Shown piece by piece: positions 50,697 through 58,077 of a stretch of DNA of 64,000 nt. The notes beneath the pieces are model-generated. The model was not told where the DNA came from, did no database searches, and saw nothing but the letters and a program-made list of their open reading frames with translations. Source of the DNA: JAHFTW01 sp038046785 (GTDB lineage: Archaea > Thermoplasmatota > E2 > JACPAO01 > JAHFTW01); contig JBBSVM010000003.1 of assembly GCA_038046785.1 (NCBI GenBank), forward strand, positions 276,773-340,772, written 5' to 3'. Every line of letters starts with the position of its first letter. Within the stretch, counting starts at the first letter, position 1. The position numbers and the translations under genes were made by a program.

Positions 50697-51443
50697 TCAC
50701 CGGTCCTTCTGGTCCGAGTTGTGCGGGCTGCCGAACTTGAGGTAGACGAAGCCGGCCACCATGACAAGGATCATGCCAGCGAGGCCGATGAGGCCAATCC
50801 AGTACTGCTGCAGGCTGATGCCGAAGTGGACCTCGTGTTCGACGACGGCGCCGGCGACGTCGCCCTTCGAGTTCGTCAGGTACCAGTCGGCGCGGTAGAC
50901 GAGGTCCCCGGAGTCGGGGGCGTTCGAGCCGTCCACGTCATTGACAAAGAGGGTGAAGCTGACGACGGTGTCATCTTCGGGGGCGGTCCAGGCAACCTGC
51001 CAGGAAGTGAGGCCCGGGCCGACGTGGGTGGCCTGGGTTCCGTCGGCGGTGGCCTGCGAGATTCCTGCGACGCCTGCGAGTTTGCCGCCCGAGGCGCGCA
51101 GGTTGAAGCCGGCGTGGCTCGCCAGGGTGGGGGCGTTGGTCTCGGCGAGCGTGATGGCGATGGTGTAGGCGGCGCCCTTGGCCGGGGCGTTGCCGGCGAG
51201 CTCTTTGCCGTCGGCACCGGTGATGGTCCAGGAGACGCGCTCGAGGCCACCGGCGGCGAAGGCGTTGCCGCCGTGGCAGGCGGTGCAGCCCTTGGCCGCG
51301 AAGTTGGGGTCCTGGATGGACTCCTTGGAGGCACCCGTCGAGAGGCCCAGGCCGGCTGGGGCGAGGACGACCAGCATGGCGACCGCCAAGCCGAGGGCCG
51401 CGAGAGCGTTGCGGTTCTTCCAAGGCGCCAGATAGCGGGCCAC
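50697..51443 (-). CDS. Membrane-anchored c-type cytochrome
   Basis: A 248-residue exported protein. GTG 51443 is chosen because ATTATAAG (51466-51473) is 27 bp upstream, giving a leaderless start. After the signal (NALAALGLAVAMLVVLAPAG) comes the haem site GCTACHGGN, then a beta domain like the choice-of-anchor V/Reeler group (VSWTITGADG, SWQVAWTAPEDDTVVSFTLF), and a C-terminal helix (GLIGLAGMILVMVAGFVYL). It is the electron acceptor for the Rieske protein (inference). Confidence 0.82.
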   Translation of the reverse strand: MARYLAPWKNRNALAALGLAVAMLVVLAPAGLGLSTGASKESIQDPNFAAKGCTACHGGNAFAAGGLERVSWTITGADGKELAGNAPAKGAAYTIAITLAETNAPTLASHAGFNLRASGGKLAGVAGISQATADGTQATHVGPGLTSWQVAWTAPEDDTVVSFTLFVNDVDGSNAPDSGDLVYRADWYLTNSKGDVAGAVVEHEVHFGISLQQYWIGLIGLAGMILVMVAGFVYLKFGSPHNSDQKDR

Positions 51444-51465
51444 GGTCGCGCCCAAGGTCCCCCCA

Positions 51466-51473
51466 CTTATAAT
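51466..51473 (-). promoter_or_regulatory. TATA box of the cytochrome bc operon
   Basis: ATTATAAG on the minus strand, centre 27 bp from GTG 51443. The same bases could also serve the divergent gene at 51549 with a longer leader. Confidence 0.65.
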
Positions 51474-51548
51474 CGGTGCGACCCCGCGACAGAGTTGGAC
51501 GGCGGGCGCGGGCCGAAGGCTCAAAAGACCCCGGTCAGTCGGCGCTGC

Positions 51549-51782
51549 ATGGCCAAGACGCCCGTTGTGACCGCCGCCGAGGCGAAGCAGAAGAAAGGCG
51601 AGCGGCTCGTGCTCCTGGCCTTCGTGGTCGGCGCCGTTGCCATCGGCTTCGGCATGGGCCTCATCTCCAGCTTCCTCTCCAACAACGCGGAGAACCGCAT
51701 TCCCTTCCTGGTCGGCTTCGCGGTCCTCGCCGTCATCGCCGTGCCGCTCTACCTGCTGGGGCAGCGCGCCCGCTCCGTGTGA
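51549..51782 (+). CDS. Small two-helix membrane protein
   Basis: A 77-residue protein with a basic N-terminus (AAEAKQKKGER) and two membrane segments (LVLLAFVVGAVAIGFGMGL and PFLVGFAVLAVIAVPLYLLG). Its stop overlaps the start of the PqqD-like gene (TGATG). It is divergent from the cytochrome operon. Confidence 0.65.
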   Translation: MAKTPVVTAAEAKQKKGERLVLLAFVVGAVAIGFGMGLISSFLSNNAENRIPFLVGFAVLAVIAVPLYLLGQRARSV

Positions 51783-52108
51783 TGGAGCGGATTCCCGACG
51801 TCTCGCGCCAGGTGGCGCGGCCCGCCCCCGGCGTCACCGCGCGCACGGTGCACGGCCGCATCGTCCTCGAAAGGCGGCGTTTTGGTCCCGTGCGGCGCAT
51901 CTTCGCCCGCCTCGTCCGCGTTCCGACGACGGTGACGGCGAACCTGGACGAAGTGGGCTCCGCCGCGTGGCTCCTCCTGGATGGCCGCAGCGTCGCCGCG
52001 GTCAAGGCCGAACTGGAACGACGGTTTCCCGGCCAGAGCGACCTCGCCGTGCGGCTCGGAAAGTTCCTTGGTCCGATGGTGAGCCGCGGCTTCGTCGTCC
52101 TGTCCTGA
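51782..52108 (+). CDS. PqqD-family (RRE-like) protein
   Basis: A 108-residue protein with the PqqD wing-helix pattern VTANLDEVGSAAWLLLDGRS and a helix VAAVKAELERRFPG. PqqD proteins present precursor peptides to radical-SAM enzymes; no such enzyme or precursor is seen nearby, so it may have another role, as many stand-alone PqqD genes do. It is translationally coupled with the small membrane protein. Confidence 0.75.
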   Translation: MERIPDVSRQVARPAPGVTARTVHGRIVLERRRFGPVRRIFARLVRVPTTVTANLDEVGSAAWLLLDGRSVAAVKAELERRFPGQSDLAVRLGKFLGPMVSRGFVVLS

Positions 52109-52110
52109 AC

Positions 52111-52785
52111 TTAGGCGAACTCGCAGCGGTCGTACAGGCCGTAGGCGCGGTAGACGTAGGCGGGTGGCGTCGGTTCCGCCAGGATGGGCGCGTACCTCCA
52201 GAGAGCGAAGGCGCCGGCGGGGTCGGGAGAGCCATTCTCGTTGTCGAGAAGGACGTGAATTGTGAAGTTGGCGTAGGAGGCGTCGCGGAAGGTGAACTCA
52301 TCGAACAGGACGAGTTCGGCACGCTCTTTGCCATCCGCACCGCGAACCGTTTTGCTGCCCTCGGAAAGCCCGATGAGGTGGAACGGCAGGCGGCGCCCTT
52401 CGCCGGGTGCGACGTCGCCTTCGGTGAAGTGCAGCGTGAGCTCGCCGCCCGTCGCGACGACGCCGCGCGGCACCTTGCCGCCGTCGGCCTTGGTCTCCCA
52501 GCGGAAGTCCAGTTCGATGCGGTCCTGGCTGAGTGCTGCGGCGCCTTCGCGCGCCAGGCTCGGGCCGGTGGTGAGCGGGACGGCGGGACGGGTTGCGTTG
52601 CCTTCGGAGAAGTCCACCGTGGACCAGGTGGCGGGATTCTTCGGATTGATGACCGTGGTGACGGAGGGTCCGCCCAGCCCCTGCGTCCAGGTCGGGCAGG
52701 TGTCGGGGAGGCCGGGAACGCGGGTGGGGCCATCGAGGCAGCCGGCCGCCACGAACAGCAGGGTGGCAAGGACGAAGATGCGCAT
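52111..52785 (-). CDS. Lipoprotein, unknown
   Basis: A 224-residue exported lipoprotein. ATG 52785 gives MRIFVLATLLFVAAGCLDG (lipobox VAAGC). The body is beta-rich and begins TCPTWTQGLGG, like the upstream lipoprotein (GLCPQWTPGG), so the pair is related. No family is recognised. It overlaps nothing and is the second gene of a two-gene operon. Confidence 0.65.
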   Translation of the reverse strand: MRIFVLATLLFVAAGCLDGPTRVPGLPDTCPTWTQGLGGPSVTTVINPKNPATWSTVDFSEGNATRPAVPLTTGPSLAREGAAALSQDRIELDFRWETKADGGKVPRGVVATGGELTLHFTEGDVAPGEGRRLPFHLIGLSEGSKTVRGADGKERAELVLFDEFTFRDASYANFTIHVLLDNENGSPDPAGAFALWRYAPILAEPTPPAYVYRAYGLYDRCEFA

Positions 52786-52817
52786 GCCCGGACAACCCGG
52801 TCCCACTTCTTGTGCTT

Positions 52818-53327
52818 TTAGGCCGAGCAGACGCGGTAATGGAACGCGGCGTGCAGGGTGAAGGAGGCGGCGCGGTCGCCTTCGTTGGTGAAGGAGAGCC
52901 AGACCGGGCCTGGGCGGGCGGTGCCGGTAGTGGGGGCGAGGAAGAGGTCGAACTCACGCGCGCCCGCGGCAAGCGGGAGCACCGGAACAAACGTGGGCTG
53001 GGTGCCCTGGTGGCTGCGGAGGTTGGCCTGCTCGCCGCGCGTCCCGTTGAGATCCCGGTAGTGGCGCACCGCGAGCGAGCCGGTGAGGTTCTCGGCGCGC
53101 AGGACCACTTGGTCGAGCGGGAGGCGCTGCAGGGTCAGCCCATTGGGCGCATCGAGCCGGACGGTGAAGTCGTCGTGCGGTGGCACCTCCACCGCCTGCT
53201 GCGTCGCACCGCCGGGCGTCCACTGCGGACAGAGCCCGAACAGGGAGTCCACCGTGGGCTCCTCCGGCAGGGCGGTGCAGCCGGAGAGGAGCAGGACGCC
53301 GAGGGCGAAAAGGGACGCAGAGCGCAC
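52818..53327 (-). CDS. Lipoprotein paralogue, unknown
   Basis: A 169-residue lipoprotein (MRSASLFALGVLLLSGCTA). It shares with the next gene the lipobox, the CPxW motif soon after, and an internal strand LTLQRLPLDQ...; the C-termini both end with a cysteine-containing YxxC motif (HYRVCSA and YDRCEFA). This suggests two cysteines that form a conserved disulfide. The role at the outer membrane face is unknown. Confidence 0.65.
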   Translation of the reverse strand: MRSASLFALGVLLLSGCTALPEEPTVDSLFGLCPQWTPGGATQQAVEVPPHDDFTVRLDAPNGLTLQRLPLDQVVLRAENLTGSLAVRHYRDLNGTRGEQANLRSHQGTQPTFVPVLPLAAGAREFDLFLAPTTGTARPGPVWLSFTNEGDRAASFTLHAAFHYRVCSA

Positions 53328-53419
53328 AGGTTTGGCAGCACCGGGGGCGGGATGACCGTTGTGGAGGCGGCTGCTCCCGGCCGGGCATCCTTATGCGGGC
53401 CGAGTCCGTCGCTGGCGCG

Positions 53420-54586
53420 ATGATTGGACGCAAGGCGATGCAGACCGCGGCCGAGGCGTACGACCCCAAGAAACTCGCGCTTTCCTGCGTCGCAAGCCAC
53501 AGCGGCCTCGATGTCTATGACGGCGCGGCGGACGAGGAGTTCCGCTCCATCGCCATCGCCCAGAAAGGGCGCGACGAGGTGTACAACCGTTACTTCGCAA
53601 CCCTGCGCGACGCGAAGGGCAAGCGCATTCGCGGCTGCGTCGATGAGACCTGGACCTACCCCGAATACAAGGGCATCATGGCGCCCGCTCAGCAGCAGAA
53701 GCTGCGCGATGCGAACGCGCTGTGGGTCCCCAACCGCGCCTGGACGAGCTACTGCGGCATCGACGGCGTCGAGAACGATTTCGCCGTCCCCGTCGTCGGC
53801 TCACGCAACATGCTGCGCAGCGAAGAGCGCGGCGAGACGCGCGACTATTATTGGCTCCTCAAGCAGGCCAAACTGCCGTTCCCGAAGAAGGTCGCGAGCC
53901 CCGACGACATTGACCAGCTCGTCATCGTCAAGCTGCACCACGCCAAGAAAAAGTTGGAGCGCGGCTTCTTCACGGCGGCAAGCACCAAGGAGTTCCACGC
54001 CAAATCCAAGACCCTCCTCAAGGCGGGAACCATCACGCAGGAATCCTTGGACAAGGCGCGCATCGAACAGTACGTCATCGGCCCGGTCTTCAACCTGAAT
54101 TTCTTCTACAGTCCGGTGAGTAAGAAGACCAAGCAGGGCGAGCCGCTCGAACTTCTCGGCATCGACTGGCGCTTCGAATCCAGCCTGGACGGCCACGTCC
54201 GCATCCCCGCCCCGCAGCAGCTCACGTTGCCCGACCATCAAATCGTCCCCGAGATGACCGTCGTCGGCCACAACACCGCCACGGTGCGCGAAAGCTTGCT
54301 CGGCAAAGCATTCGAGCTCGGCCAGAAATGGGTCGCCGCCGCCAAGGAGCACTACAACCCCGGCATCATCGGCCCCTTCTGCCTACAGACCTGCGTGGAC
54401 AAGGACATGAACTTCCACATCTACGACGTCGCGCCCCGCATCGGCGGCGGCACGAACGTCCACGTCGCCGTCGGGCACCCCTACGGTAATGCGCTCTGGC
54501 GCACCAACATGAGCACCGGCCGCCGCGTCGCGCTCGAAGTCAAGCGGGCCGTCGAGGCGGATTGCCTTGGAGCAATTGTGACCTGA
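53420..54586 (+). CDS. purP: FAICAR synthetase (5-formaminoimidazole-4-carboxamide ribotide synthetase)
   Basis: A 388-residue ATP-grasp enzyme that makes FAICAR from AICAR, formate and ATP in archaeal purine synthesis. Motifs: CVASHSGLDVYDGAADE near the start, EQYVIGPVFNLNFFYSPV, LLGIDWRFESSLDGHVRI, IGPFCLQTCVDKDMNFHIYD and the end GGTNVHVAVGHPYGNALW...STGRRVALEV. ATG 53420 is preferred because CTTATG (53390-53395) lies about 27 bp upstream; ATG 53393 and 53438 are alternatives. Its presence supports archaeal origin. Confidence 0.9.
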   Translation: MIGRKAMQTAAEAYDPKKLALSCVASHSGLDVYDGAADEEFRSIAIAQKGRDEVYNRYFATLRDAKGKRIRGCVDETWTYPEYKGIMAPAQQQKLRDANALWVPNRAWTSYCGIDGVENDFAVPVVGSRNMLRSEERGETRDYYWLLKQAKLPFPKKVASPDDIDQLVIVKLHHAKKKLERGFFTAASTKEFHAKSKTLLKAGTITQESLDKARIEQYVIGPVFNLNFFYSPVSKKTKQGEPLELLGIDWRFESSLDGHVRIPAPQQLTLPDHQIVPEMTVVGHNTATVRESLLGKAFELGQKWVAAAKEHYNPGIIGPFCLQTCVDKDMNFHIYDVAPRIGGGTNVHVAVGHPYGNALWRTNMSTGRRVALEVKRAVEADCLGAIVT

Positions 54587-54587
54587 C

Positions 54588-55013
54588 ATGAAGTCTGACG
54601 AAAAGACCCTGCAACGTGTCTTCGCCATCAAGTGGGCCGGTCTCTACCCGATGTACGTGAACAAGGTGGAGCGCAAGGGCCACACGACGGATGAGTTGGA
54701 CCAGGTCATCCGGTGGCTCACCGGCTACACGGCCGCGGGGCTGAAGAAGCAGCTCGCAAGCGACAACGACCTCACGGCGTTCTTCGACCAAGCGCCCAAG
54801 ATGAATCCGAACCGCTTGCTCGTCACCGGCGTCATCTGCGGCGTGCGCGTCGAGGAGATTGAACATCCGCTCATGCGGGAGATCCGCATCCTCGACAAAC
54901 TGGTGGACGAGCTGGCCAATGGCCGGGCGATGGAGAAGATTTTGCGCGAGCCGGCCGACGGCGCAGCTGCGGCCGCTGCGCGCCCGAAGCGCGTGGCGAA
55001 AAAGCCGGCGTAG
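54588..55013 (+). CDS. DUF2200 family protein
   Basis: A 141-residue protein following purP by 1 nt. It shows LYPMYVNKVERKGHTTDELD, VIRWLTGYT and ILDKLVDELANGRAMEKIL, the pattern of the DUF2200 family, which has no known function. The C-tail is Ala/Lys-rich as in other proteins here. Cotranscription with purP is likely but says little about its role. Confidence 0.85.
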   Translation: MKSDEKTLQRVFAIKWAGLYPMYVNKVERKGHTTDELDQVIRWLTGYTAAGLKKQLASDNDLTAFFDQAPKMNPNRLLVTGVICGVRVEEIEHPLMREIRILDKLVDELANGRAMEKILREPADGAAAAAARPKRVAKKPA

Positions 55014-55019
55014 TTGACG

Positions 55020-55619
55020 TCAGGCGAACGTGGCGACCTCGGTCGCGGGCTTGCGTCCGCTTGGGACTTCGCGGGCGCGCAGTCCCTCCGAGAGTTCGGA
55101 GCCGTCGCCTGGGTGGCCGAGCACGATTGCGCAGAGGAGGTCGTGGTCGTCGCCGAGGCCGAGCAGGGTGCGTGCCTTGGTCTGGTCGACGCCGCCGAGG
55201 TAGTGCGCCTTGAGGCCGTGCCGTTCCGCTTCCAAGACGAGTTGGACGGCGGCGGCGCCGGTGTCGAATCCGGCGTGCCGGTTCGGGGTCTCGGGGGGGA
55301 CGGGGAAGCCGGGGCCGAACGTTTTGCGCGCAGCGACCCAGACGAGCACCGGTGCCTTGTCGCTCCAGGTGCGGTTGAAGGGCATGACCGCCTCGTTCCA
55401 GGCATCGCGCGTCGCACCGGGGCCGTTCGTGACGAAGAACCGCCACGGCTGCGCGTTGTAGCTGCTTGGCGCCCAACGCGCCGCCTCCACCATGGCGTGC
55501 AGCGTGTGGACAGTCACCGGCTTCGTGCTGAAGGAGCGCGGGCTCCAGCGGTTGACGAATTCGGGGCTGACGGGGTGGTCGGGGGTGCGGGCGATGGATT
55601 GCAGGACGGATTGGTTCAT
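55020..55619 (-). CDS. Nitroreductase family flavoprotein
   Basis: A 199-residue FMN-dependent oxidoreductase. It has RWSPRSFSTKPVTVHTLHAM (FMN phosphate-binding Arg/Ser), ARWAPSSYNAQPWRFFV, and the glycine region LGGVDQTKARTLLGL. ATG 55619 fits the family start. It probably shares a transcript with the DoxX gene 75 bp upstream. The substrate (quinone or nitro compound) is unknown. Confidence 0.88.
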   Translation of the reverse strand: MNQSVLQSIARTPDHPVSPEFVNRWSPRSFSTKPVTVHTLHAMVEAARWAPSSYNAQPWRFFVTNGPGATRDAWNEAVMPFNRTWSDKAPVLVWVAARKTFGPGFPVPPETPNRHAGFDTGAAAVQLVLEAERHGLKAHYLGGVDQTKARTLLGLGDDHDLLCAIVLGHPGDGSELSEGLRAREVPSGRKPATEVATFA

Positions 55620-55693
55620 GGTGATGCCTCTGTGGGTCGTGGGAAAGGGTGCCCGCCGGGATGTGGCGGCGGGCGTGAGAAGACACGCTGCCG

Positions 55694-56098
55694 TTATGCG
55701 GTGTTGGCGCGGCGGGCGAGCCGTTCCCGCACCCAAGCAGGGCGGGTCATCCAGGCGAGGGTTGCGGCAAGGACGAGGAAGACGGCGGGGAAAGCCGCCT
55801 CCATGGTCTCGCCGACGCGCAGGTGGGTCGGGATGGCACCTGCCATGAGCGCGGTGATGAGGGCGGCGCCGTAGAAGCGGGTGCGGGGCAGGAAGACGAG
55901 GATGGCGCCGACGGCCTCTGCGGTGCCGACGACGAAGCGGGCCCAGGGGGGGTAACCCCAGAGGATGAACTGGTCGTCGTAGCTGATGCCGCTCTGGGTC
56001 ATGTTGCGGAACTTGCCGGAGGCGGCCATCAGGAAGAAGAGGCCGAGCAGGATGGCGAGGCCCCATTGCACGATGGAGCGGGTCTTGGCGGAGGCCAT
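55694..56098 (-). CDS. DoxX-like membrane protein
   Basis: A 134-residue protein with four helices. It has the DoxX pattern LAILLGLFFLMAASGKF, GYPPWARFVVGTAEAVGAIL and FYGAALITALMAGAIPTHL. ATG 56098 lies 26 bp downstream of a TATA-like TAATACTA (about 56121-56128). DoxX-like proteins are often linked to redox proteins, and a nitroreductase follows here. Confidence 0.82.
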   Translation of the reverse strand: MASAKTRSIVQWGLAILLGLFFLMAASGKFRNMTQSGISYDDQFILWGYPPWARFVVGTAEAVGAILVFLPRTRFYGAALITALMAGAIPTHLRVGETMEAAFPAVFLVLAATLAWMTRPAWVRERLARRANTA

Positions 56099-56236
56099 GC
56101 GCCTTGGTACACAAGATGTAGTATTAGACTCCCATGTTCGTAGCAAAGGAGTCACTTCCAGTGGGTGAAGCGCTGGGGGCACGAACCGTTTGCCGCGACG
56201 GCCCCCTCTTATGAAGTGCCGCAACCATGCCTCCGC

Positions 56237-56776
56237 ATGGACGCCGCTTCCGGCGCCGTGCGCGGCGCGACCCTCGCCATCGCCCTGCTCGCCTGCGGCC
56301 TCCTGCTCGCAGCCACCCTGCAGCCGGGCGCGACCGCGCAGAGACCGCTCACCACGCGCGACGGCTCCCCTCTCGTCGTCCCGTCCGGTTCCGCCGTCGT
56401 CGAGGCGGCGTGGGGCGGGAAGTTCGTCCTGCTGTTCAAAGTGGAGGCCGACCAAATGCAGGGAAGCGACGCGACGGCAACGATTGCCGCGCCGGGCGAG
56501 CCTGGGCTGCGACTGTTTGCCCTCTCCGCAAAATCCACCCATCTCGGCTGCATCGTGAAACCGGCGCCACAGGCGCTGCGCGAGAGCTTCGGCCCCGATC
56601 GCGTCGCACGTCCCGGCCTGCTCATCGACCCGTGCCACCAGTTCCTCTGGGACGCCTACAAGGACGGACTGGAAGTGCACGGGTTCATGCCGCGCCTCGC
56701 CCAACTTGACCTCGCGGTGGTGGACGGAGCCCTCGTCGCCACCGGGTTCGACGGCCCGGTCGGCCCGCAACCCTGA
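56237..56776 (+). CDS. Rieske-fold protein lacking both cluster cysteines
   Basis: A 179-residue exported protein. ATG 56237 lies 26 bp after CTTATG (56208-56213) and gives a signal helix (ATLAIALLACGLLLAATL). The two Rieske boxes are recognisable but altered: AKSTHLGC (Ser100 instead of Cys) and LIDPCHQFLWD (Asp131 instead of Cys). His102, His134 and the disulfide pair Cys105/Cys133 are kept. It cannot hold a normal 2Fe-2S cluster. It may bind another metal or be structural. It is not near the cytochrome operon. Confidence 0.7.
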   Translation: MDAASGAVRGATLAIALLACGLLLAATLQPGATAQRPLTTRDGSPLVVPSGSAVVEAAWGGKFVLLFKVEADQMQGSDATATIAAPGEPGLRLFALSAKSTHLGCIVKPAPQALRESFGPDRVARPGLLIDPCHQFLWDAYKDGLEVHGFMPRLAQLDLAVVDGALVATGFDGPVGPQP

Positions 56777-56818
56777 CCCCGCCGACAACTGTAAGTCCAT
56801 GGTCAAGGTTGCCTCCGC

Positions 56819-57490
56819 ATGCGCATCGGCATCCTTGGAACCGGCGGCGTGGCACAGAACTTGGGCGCGGGCTTCCTCGCAAAAGGGCACGAAGTCGTCA
56901 TCGGCACGCGCGACCCGAAGGTGTCTGCGGCGAAGACCCAGCCCGACGCGATGGGGACCCCAGGCATCGGCACCTGGCTCAAAGCCAATCCCAAAGGCAA
57001 GCTCGCCACCATGGCGGAGGCGGCCAAGCAGGCCGACATCGTCGTCTTCGCCGTGCACGGAGTCAACGTCGCCGAAGCGGTGAAGACCGCCGGCCCCACC
57101 AACCTTGCTGGCAAGCTTGTCCTCGACACGACGAACCCGCTCGAATTCGGCGCCAAGGGTGTCCACAAGCCCGCGAGCATCCCGGACTCCTGCCTGCAAG
57201 TTGCCCAGCGCGCCGCTCCCAAGGCGCACTTCGTCAAAGCGTTCAACGCCACGCCAGGGCACAGCATGGTGAACCCGAAGCAAGGCAAAGGGGACCAGCT
57301 CATCTGCGGCGACGACGCCAAGGCGAAAGAGCAGGCAGCCAAGATTCTGAAAGAGTTCGGCTGGGGCGTGGCGGATGTTGGTGACGCCACGATGGCGCCC
57401 TACGTCGAGGGCATGGCTCTCGCCGTCATCAACTACGCCGTGAAATCCAACGACTGGGGCTGGATCGTCAACCTGCAAGGCCGCGCCTAA
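56819..57490 (+). CDS. F420-dependent NADP reductase-like oxidoreductase
   Basis: A 223-residue Rossmann protein. The dinucleotide loop MRIGILGTGGVAQNLGAGF is at the very start, then VVIGTRDP (the Arg favours NADP), ADIVVFAVHG and LVLDTTNPLEFG, HFVKAFNATPGHSM. It belongs to the F420-dependent NADP oxidoreductase/ProC-like group, but several members do not use F420, so the cofactor is uncertain. Confidence 0.82.
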   Translation: MRIGILGTGGVAQNLGAGFLAKGHEVVIGTRDPKVSAAKTQPDAMGTPGIGTWLKANPKGKLATMAEAAKQADIVVFAVHGVNVAEAVKTAGPTNLAGKLVLDTTNPLEFGAKGVHKPASIPDSCLQVAQRAAPKAHFVKAFNATPGHSMVNPKQGKGDQLICGDDAKAKEQAAKILKEFGWGVADVGDATMAPYVEGMALAVINYAVKSNDWGWIVNLQGRA

Positions 57491-57541
57491 CCCCTGCACC
57501 ACAGTCGAAACCGCTATGGCCCGCGCATCTCTGGTGCCGCC

Positions 57542-58051
57542 ATGGCCTTGAAGCCCTTCACCCGCGACGCCTGGATTGACGCCAAACCGGCGGCCGTGTT
57601 CGCCGTCCTTGCCGACCTGGACCAGGCCGACCAGTGGCACCCCATCCTGCGCATCAAGCGGCTCACGGAAGGTCCGCTTGAAGTCGGCTCCGGCTGGGTC
57701 GAAGTGCGCGCCGATGCGAAGGGCAAACCCTCCGCCTCGACGGTGCGTGTGACCGCCATGGAGCCCGGCCTCTTCGCGCTCCATGTGGACCACAAGGCCG
57801 TGGACCTCGACTGCACCTTCCGCCTCATCCCCGTGGAATCAGGCACCCGTGTCGAGTACGAGTGCACCGGCAAGGGCAAGGGACTGGCGCGCTTCTTTGG
57901 CGGCGCCATTGCGAAGGAAATTGAGCGCGTCGATGGCGACATCCTTGACCGGCTCGCCGCCCAAATGGCACGCCCATCCCGCCCGAAGACCAAGGGACGC
58001 GAGGCTGCCAAACCCAAGGCCAAGGGCGGAAAGGCGAAGAAGAGCCGTTAG
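57542..58051 (+). CDS. SRPBCC family protein
   Basis: A 169-residue protein with a START/polyketide-cyclase-like fold: DAWIDAKPAAVFAVLADLDQ at the start, WHPILRIKRLTEGPLEVGSG, and a final helix GAIAKEIERVDGDILDRLAAQ. A Lys-rich tail (KTKGREAAKPKAKGGKAKK) follows. It binds an unknown hydrophobic ligand. It converges with the helicase gene. Confidence 0.82.
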   Translation: MALKPFTRDAWIDAKPAAVFAVLADLDQADQWHPILRIKRLTEGPLEVGSGWVEVRADAKGKPSASTVRVTAMEPGLFALHVDHKAVDLDCTFRLIPVESGTRVEYECTGKGKGLARFFGGAIAKEIERVDGDILDRLAAQMARPSRPKTKGREAAKPKAKGGKAKKSR

Positions 58052-58077
58052 GGCGGCTTCCCATCTGGCCACGCGTG

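Noticed and set aside
51782..52108. A RiPP biosynthesis cluster around the PqqD-like protein
   Set aside because: No radical-SAM enzyme, protease or precursor peptide is encoded nearby.
56099..57793. A 699-codon minus-strand frame that includes the DoxX protein
   Set aside because: Only the last 134 codons resemble a protein. The rest is antisense to the Rieske-like and reductase genes.
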